Shown here piece by piece: positions 44,987 through 48,156 of a DNA stretch of 48,156 nt. The DNA is from Pseudomonadota bacterium (GTDB lineage Bacteria > Pseudomonadota > Alphaproteobacteria > Rhodospirillales > Magnetospirillaceae): the NCBI GenBank assembly GCA_021848545.1, contig JAJZUL010000024.1, forward strand, positions 1-48,156, given 5' to 3'. Both the position numbers and the translations under genes were made by a program. The notes below the pieces were generated by a model that ran no database searches, had not been told where the DNA came from, and was given only the letters and a program-made list of their open reading frames with translations. Position 1 is the first letter of the stretch. Each line of letters starts with the position of its first letter.

Positions 44987-46309
44987 ATGAAGATGCGATC
45001 GCGGGCGGCTGGGGCCGCCCTTCTCCCGCCGGCCGGCGGGCAGGCGGCATCGCGCCTTGGAGTGGCGATGCTCCTGGCCGTCCTGGCAGTGAACAAGGCG
45101 GGCGGCGCGGTTGCGGGAAGCGCCCGAACGGAACCGCTCACCCTCGCTGCCGCCGAAGCGCAATTGGCTCGGAGCAACCCGAGCCTGGCCGCAATCACGC
45201 AACGCATTCGCGCGTTGCGCAAGCGGGCCGACGCGGCAACCCGCTTGCCGGATCCCAAGGTCTCGGTGGGCACCGTCAATCTTCCGACCAATAATTTTTC
45301 GCTGACCCAGCAGGGCATGACGATGCTGAGCGTCGGCATCAGCCAGGAAATTCCGGCGATCGGCCGATTGGATCTGGAAGGCAGGAAGTTGCAGGCCGAG
45401 GCCACCGAGCAGCACTACGGCCGTGAAGCGAGCCGCGCCGAACTCGTACTGGGGTTGCGGCAAGCCTGGCTTGCCGCAGTGTATACCCTCAAGGTCGAAG
45501 CTGTCGTCCAGCAGCAGGAGAGCTTGGCTCAAGAAAACGAGCGGTCGGCTCTGGCCAACTATCGCACAGGCAAGACATCGCAAAGCGACGTGCTGCGTGC
45601 GAAATTCGCGGTGGAGACCCTGCGCAACGATCTGAACACCCTGCACGCTGAGGAAGCCGCGGACCTATCGCGCGTCGCCGAGTCCCTAGGTGGCGGACGG
45701 CCGCCGGACATTGTTGCGGACTGGCCGGATTTGCCACGGCCGGGCGCCCACGCGCTAGCCGGCTTGGCCGAGCAGCCCTTGATCCATCAGGCCCGCGCGA
45801 AGATACGGACGGCCAAAATCCGTGTGCAGATCGCCAAGACGGCCTACGAACCCTCGTTTTCGGTGGGAGCGTCATACGGCAAAAGCTTCGTTCCCGGATC
45901 CCCGGATTTTTTCTCCGCGGGGATTTCGCTCAACGTCCCGTTGTTCGCCGGGCGCAGGATCGGTGACGAGGTCGACGCTGCCAACGCACGAGTCATGGAG
46001 GCGCGTTTCGCGGAACAGGACCGACGCCTCGCGCTGATTCGGGAGATCCGAAGCGCCGCTGCACGCCGGCAGAGCGCGCGCGCAGCCTGGTCACGCGAGA
46101 CGACACGGATGCTTCCTCTGGCGCGTGACGCGCTGCGCGCAACGCTCGCAGCCTATGCCAGCGCACATGTAAGTCTGGGAGAGGTGTTCAAGGCCCAGCG
46201 GGCCGTGTTCGCGACGCAGATACGGGCGCTGCAGGATCGCCGCAACTTGCTGGTTGCGCAGGCGCAGCTCGATGACTTGATGATCCGCACGACGGAGCAG
46301 CAGCCATGA
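44987..46309 (+). CDS. TolC-family outer-membrane efflux protein
   Basis: 440 residues. N-terminal hydrophobic signal (about 24-44), then two repeated coiled-coil halves (LTLAAAEAQLARSNPSLAAITQRI and AGLAEQPLIHQARAKIRTAKIRVQIAKTAYEPSFSVGASYG), the signature of CusC/CzcC-type tunnels. It overlaps the adaptor gene by 4 bases, completing a three-part C-B-A pump with the two genes after it. Confidence 0.93.
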   Translation: MKMRSRAAGAALLPPAGGQAASRLGVAMLLAVLAVNKAGGAVAGSARTEPLTLAAAEAQLARSNPSLAAITQRIRALRKRADAATRLPDPKVSVGTVNLPTNNFSLTQQGMTMLSVGISQEIPAIGRLDLEGRKLQAEATEQHYGREASRAELVLGLRQAWLAAVYTLKVEAVVQQQESLAQENERSALANYRTGKTSQSDVLRAKFAVETLRNDLNTLHAEEAADLSRVAESLGGGRPPDIVADWPDLPRPGAHALAGLAEQPLIHQARAKIRTAKIRVQIAKTAYEPSFSVGASYGKSFVPGSPDFFSAGISLNVPLFAGRRIGDEVDAANARVMEARFAEQDRRLALIREIRSAAARRQSARAAWSRETTRMLPLARDALRATLAAYASAHVSLGEVFKAQRAVFATQIRALQDRRNLLVAQAQLDDLMIRTTEQQP

Positions 46310-47661
46310 ATGTGCGCCATATCTCGCTCGCTGTGGGCTGCTTGCTCGTCGGCCTGGCCGCCGGGCTCGGCGCGAGCCGCTGGCTCGTTCGGTTCGAGGC
46401 TTCCCGCCAGGTTGCCGCAACTGGTCATGCGCTCTCGACTTCCGTTCCCGCCGCGAGAGGGCGGTATGTCCTGTACTGGGCCAATCCCATGAACCCGGCC
46501 ATTCATTCGGACCACCCCATGAAGGACAACATGGGGATGGACTACGTGCCGGTCTATGCCCGGGCAGGATCGGCGGCCCGCGAAGCCGGGCTGCGCATTG
46601 ACGCGCGCCAAGCGCAGAACCTTGGAGTGCGCCTGGCCACCGTGCGGATGCGTCCGATGAGCCAAACCATCCAGACCGTGGGGACTGTGGCGCTGGACCA
46701 GAACAGGATCGACACCGTCACGCCCCGCTTTTCCGGCTGGGTCGTGCATTTGCGGGTGCGCGCCGTCGGCGACCCAATCGCCCGCGGCCAGGTGCTGGCC
46801 GACATCTATTCGCCCGAACTCTACAGCGCGCAGCAGGAATACCTGATCGCCCGCCGCGACGAGGGCTCGTTGGGCGACCACGGCCTGCTGGCCGCGGCCG
46901 AACAAAGGCTGCGCCTGCTGGGCATGCCTGAGGCCGCGCTGACAGCCCTGAAGACCACGGGCAAGCCCATGCACAACGTCCCCATTCTGTCTCCCGAGAG
47001 TGGGGTGGTAACGGCGCTCAACATCCGGCAGGGAGGGTATGTCTCGTCGCATGCCAGCCTGTTCGCGATCGCCAACCTGGAGCGGATCTGGGTCAACATG
47101 GCCATATACAGCTATCAGTTGCCATGGATACGGATCGGCGACGTCGTGCAACTCCGGCTTCCGGCCTATCCCGGCAAAATCTGGGACGGCCGCCTGAGCT
47201 TCCTCTATCCGACCCTGGATCCACGCACGCGCACGGTTGCTGCGCGCCTGAGCTTTGCCAACACCGACGGCATCCTCCGCCCAGGCATGTATGCCGACGC
47301 CACCGTGCTGAGCCATGCGCAAACGGCGCTGGCGGCGCCGAGCAGCGCTGTGCTGCGCACCCAGGACGGCGATTACGCGATGTTGGCGCAGGAACAAGGC
47401 CACTTCCTTCCCGTCCAGGTCAAGTTGGGACCTGAAGCGAACGGCTGGGTGGTCATCCTCAAGGGATTGAAGGCCGGCGACCGGGTGGTCGAAAATACCC
47501 AGTTCCTGCTGTACTCCGAGTCGCAGTTCCAGTCGGTGAAGGCGCGCATGCTCGGCGGCAATACCGGTCGCGGCACTGCGGCCGCCGCTGGCGCCGCGCC
47601 GGCATCCGCCGGACCGATGGCCGGCACGAGCATGACTCCGGCCGGAGCGCCCCATGATTAG
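46306..47661 (+). CDS. RND efflux adaptor (CusB/CzcB type)
   Basis: 451 residues. N-terminal signal/anchor (LAVGCLLVGLAAGLGAS), then a heavy-metal-binding segment (LYWANPMNPAIHSDHPMKDNMGMDYVPVY) of the CusB-linked type. The barrel-sandwich and hairpin follow (FSGWVVHLRVRAVGDPIARGQVLADIYSPELYSAQQEYL), then the beta-barrel region. Methionine and histidine content suggests Cu/Ag export. It overlaps the pump gene by 8 bases. Confidence 0.93.
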   Translation: MNVRHISLAVGCLLVGLAAGLGASRWLVRFEASRQVAATGHALSTSVPAARGRYVLYWANPMNPAIHSDHPMKDNMGMDYVPVYARAGSAAREAGLRIDARQAQNLGVRLATVRMRPMSQTIQTVGTVALDQNRIDTVTPRFSGWVVHLRVRAVGDPIARGQVLADIYSPELYSAQQEYLIARRDEGSLGDHGLLAAAEQRLRLLGMPEAALTALKTTGKPMHNVPILSPESGVVTALNIRQGGYVSSHASLFAIANLERIWVNMAIYSYQLPWIRIGDVVQLRLPAYPGKIWDGRLSFLYPTLDPRTRTVAARLSFANTDGILRPGMYADATVLSHAQTALAAPSSAVLRTQDGDYAMLAQEQGHFLPVQVKLGPEANGWVVILKGLKAGDRVVENTQFLLYSESQFQSVKARMLGGNTGRGTAAAAGAAPASAGPMAGTSMTPAGAPHD

Positions 47662-48156
47662 GCGCCTGATGGGGTGGTGCTTCGAGAACCGTACCCTGAC
47701 GGTCGTCGGAGCACTGATGCTGCTGGCGGGAGGCGTGCTGGCGATGCTCGATACTCCGCTGGAGGCCATTCCCGACATCTCGCCCACCCAAGTCATCATC
47801 AAGACCTCCTACCCCGGGCAGGCGCCGCAGGTGGTGCAGGACCAGGTGACCTACCCGCTGGAGACCACACTGCAGTCGGTCCCCGGCGCGCGCGCAGTGC
47901 GCGGCTATTCGATGTTCGGAGATTCCTTCGTCTACGTGATCTTCCAGGACGGCACCAACATCTATCAAGCGCGCAGTCTTGTGTTGCAGTATCTCAGCCA
48001 GGTTCAGTCCAGGCTGCCGCCGGGAGTGACGCCGACGCTGGGGCCTGACAGTTCCGGCGTGGATTGGATCTACATGTATGCCTTGACCGACACGGGCGGC
48101 ACGCAAGACCTGAGCCATCTCACGACCTTGCAGAACTGGTTCCTCAAGTACCAATT
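47654..48156 (+). CDS. RND metal efflux pump, N-terminal part (CusA/CzcA type)
   Basis: Only the first about 167 residues lie in the window. Helix 1 ([19 protein letters not shown]), [32 protein letters not shown]-like sequence with [40 protein letters not shown] and [17 protein letters not shown] are standard heavy-metal RND features. The gene is cut by the window end, not broken. Confidence 0.95.
   Translation, partial: [167 protein letters not shown]

Overview
The window is GC-rich (codon third positions strongly G/C) and reads as an alphaproteobacterial chromosome. A Rhodospirillales, Magnetospirillum-like host is my best inference. The grounds are the GlmM/ThiD/GDP-fucose synthase types, a large PAS-GGDEF-EAL protein, R-body genes and a dispersed repeat I associate with that group; no rRNA or intact marker gene fixes the taxon. 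Layout: (1) 1-3442, housekeeping and surface-sugar genes glmM, thiD and a GDP-L-fucose synthase, preceded by the right end of a MITE. (2) 3693-8128, a refractile-body (R-body, reb) locus: four near-identical RebB-family genes, a terminator, three divergent RebB-like genes (one with a proline-rich tail) and two unrecognised genes. (3) 8134-15700, a GAF-like/degenerate-AAA+/AraC regulator, an AIM24-like protein, a membrane PAS-GGDEF-EAL protein, a MIF-like tautomerase and a truncated HAD phosphatase; 31-bp inverted repeats bracket part of this block.

From about 15700 rightwards the DNA looks like accessory, island-type DNA. A 45-nt 3' fragment of tRNA-Glu, cut at the anticodon loop, lies at 15986-16030. 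It is separated from its old terminator by a 212-bp MITE inserted exactly in the tRNA 3' end. A second terminator of the same kind lies near 17800, so more than one integration is likely. Between them are an AbrB/PIN toxin-antitoxin pair and a frameshifted DUF4145 gene. Further right: a CDF metal exporter, a YnfA-like protein and a MerR regulator; an IS1595-type transposase remnant; persulfide dioxygenase-like and MFS genes; a SHOCT protein and a methyltransferase; a Tat-exported multicopper oxidase; a DUF6671/dihydroorotase pair; a frameshifted globin-coupled chemoreceptor; an arsM-like fragment with a nucleoside phosphorylase and a methyltransferase broken by a 16-bp duplication; and a TSUP exporter beside an ArsR-rhodanese regulator. 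A compact mercury operon (merR, merC, merA) follows.

The right end holds a secreted beta-propeller-like protein, a bacterial MtrA-like protein with a cysteine cluster, and a four-gene metal operon: P1B ATPase with a YPC motif, HMA chaperone, CcdA-cupredoxin fusion and MerR regulator. Next come an ISAs1-type remnant and the start of a cus/czc-type RND efflux operon cut by the window edge.

Themes that join regions: the MITE and the ISAs1 remnant share terminal repeats; a similar AT-rich palindrome precedes the persulfide dioxygenase and TSUP genes, suggesting one sulfur-responsive regulon under the ArsR-rhodanese protein; MerR-type promoters with 19-bp spacers recur at the metal operons; and three genes are broken by simple repeat-length changes (poly-G 7, poly-C 8, 16 bp x 2). 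The best candidates for undescribed biology are the reb locus with its accessory genes and degenerate AAA+ regulator, and the YPC-ATPase/CcdA-cupredoxin operon.
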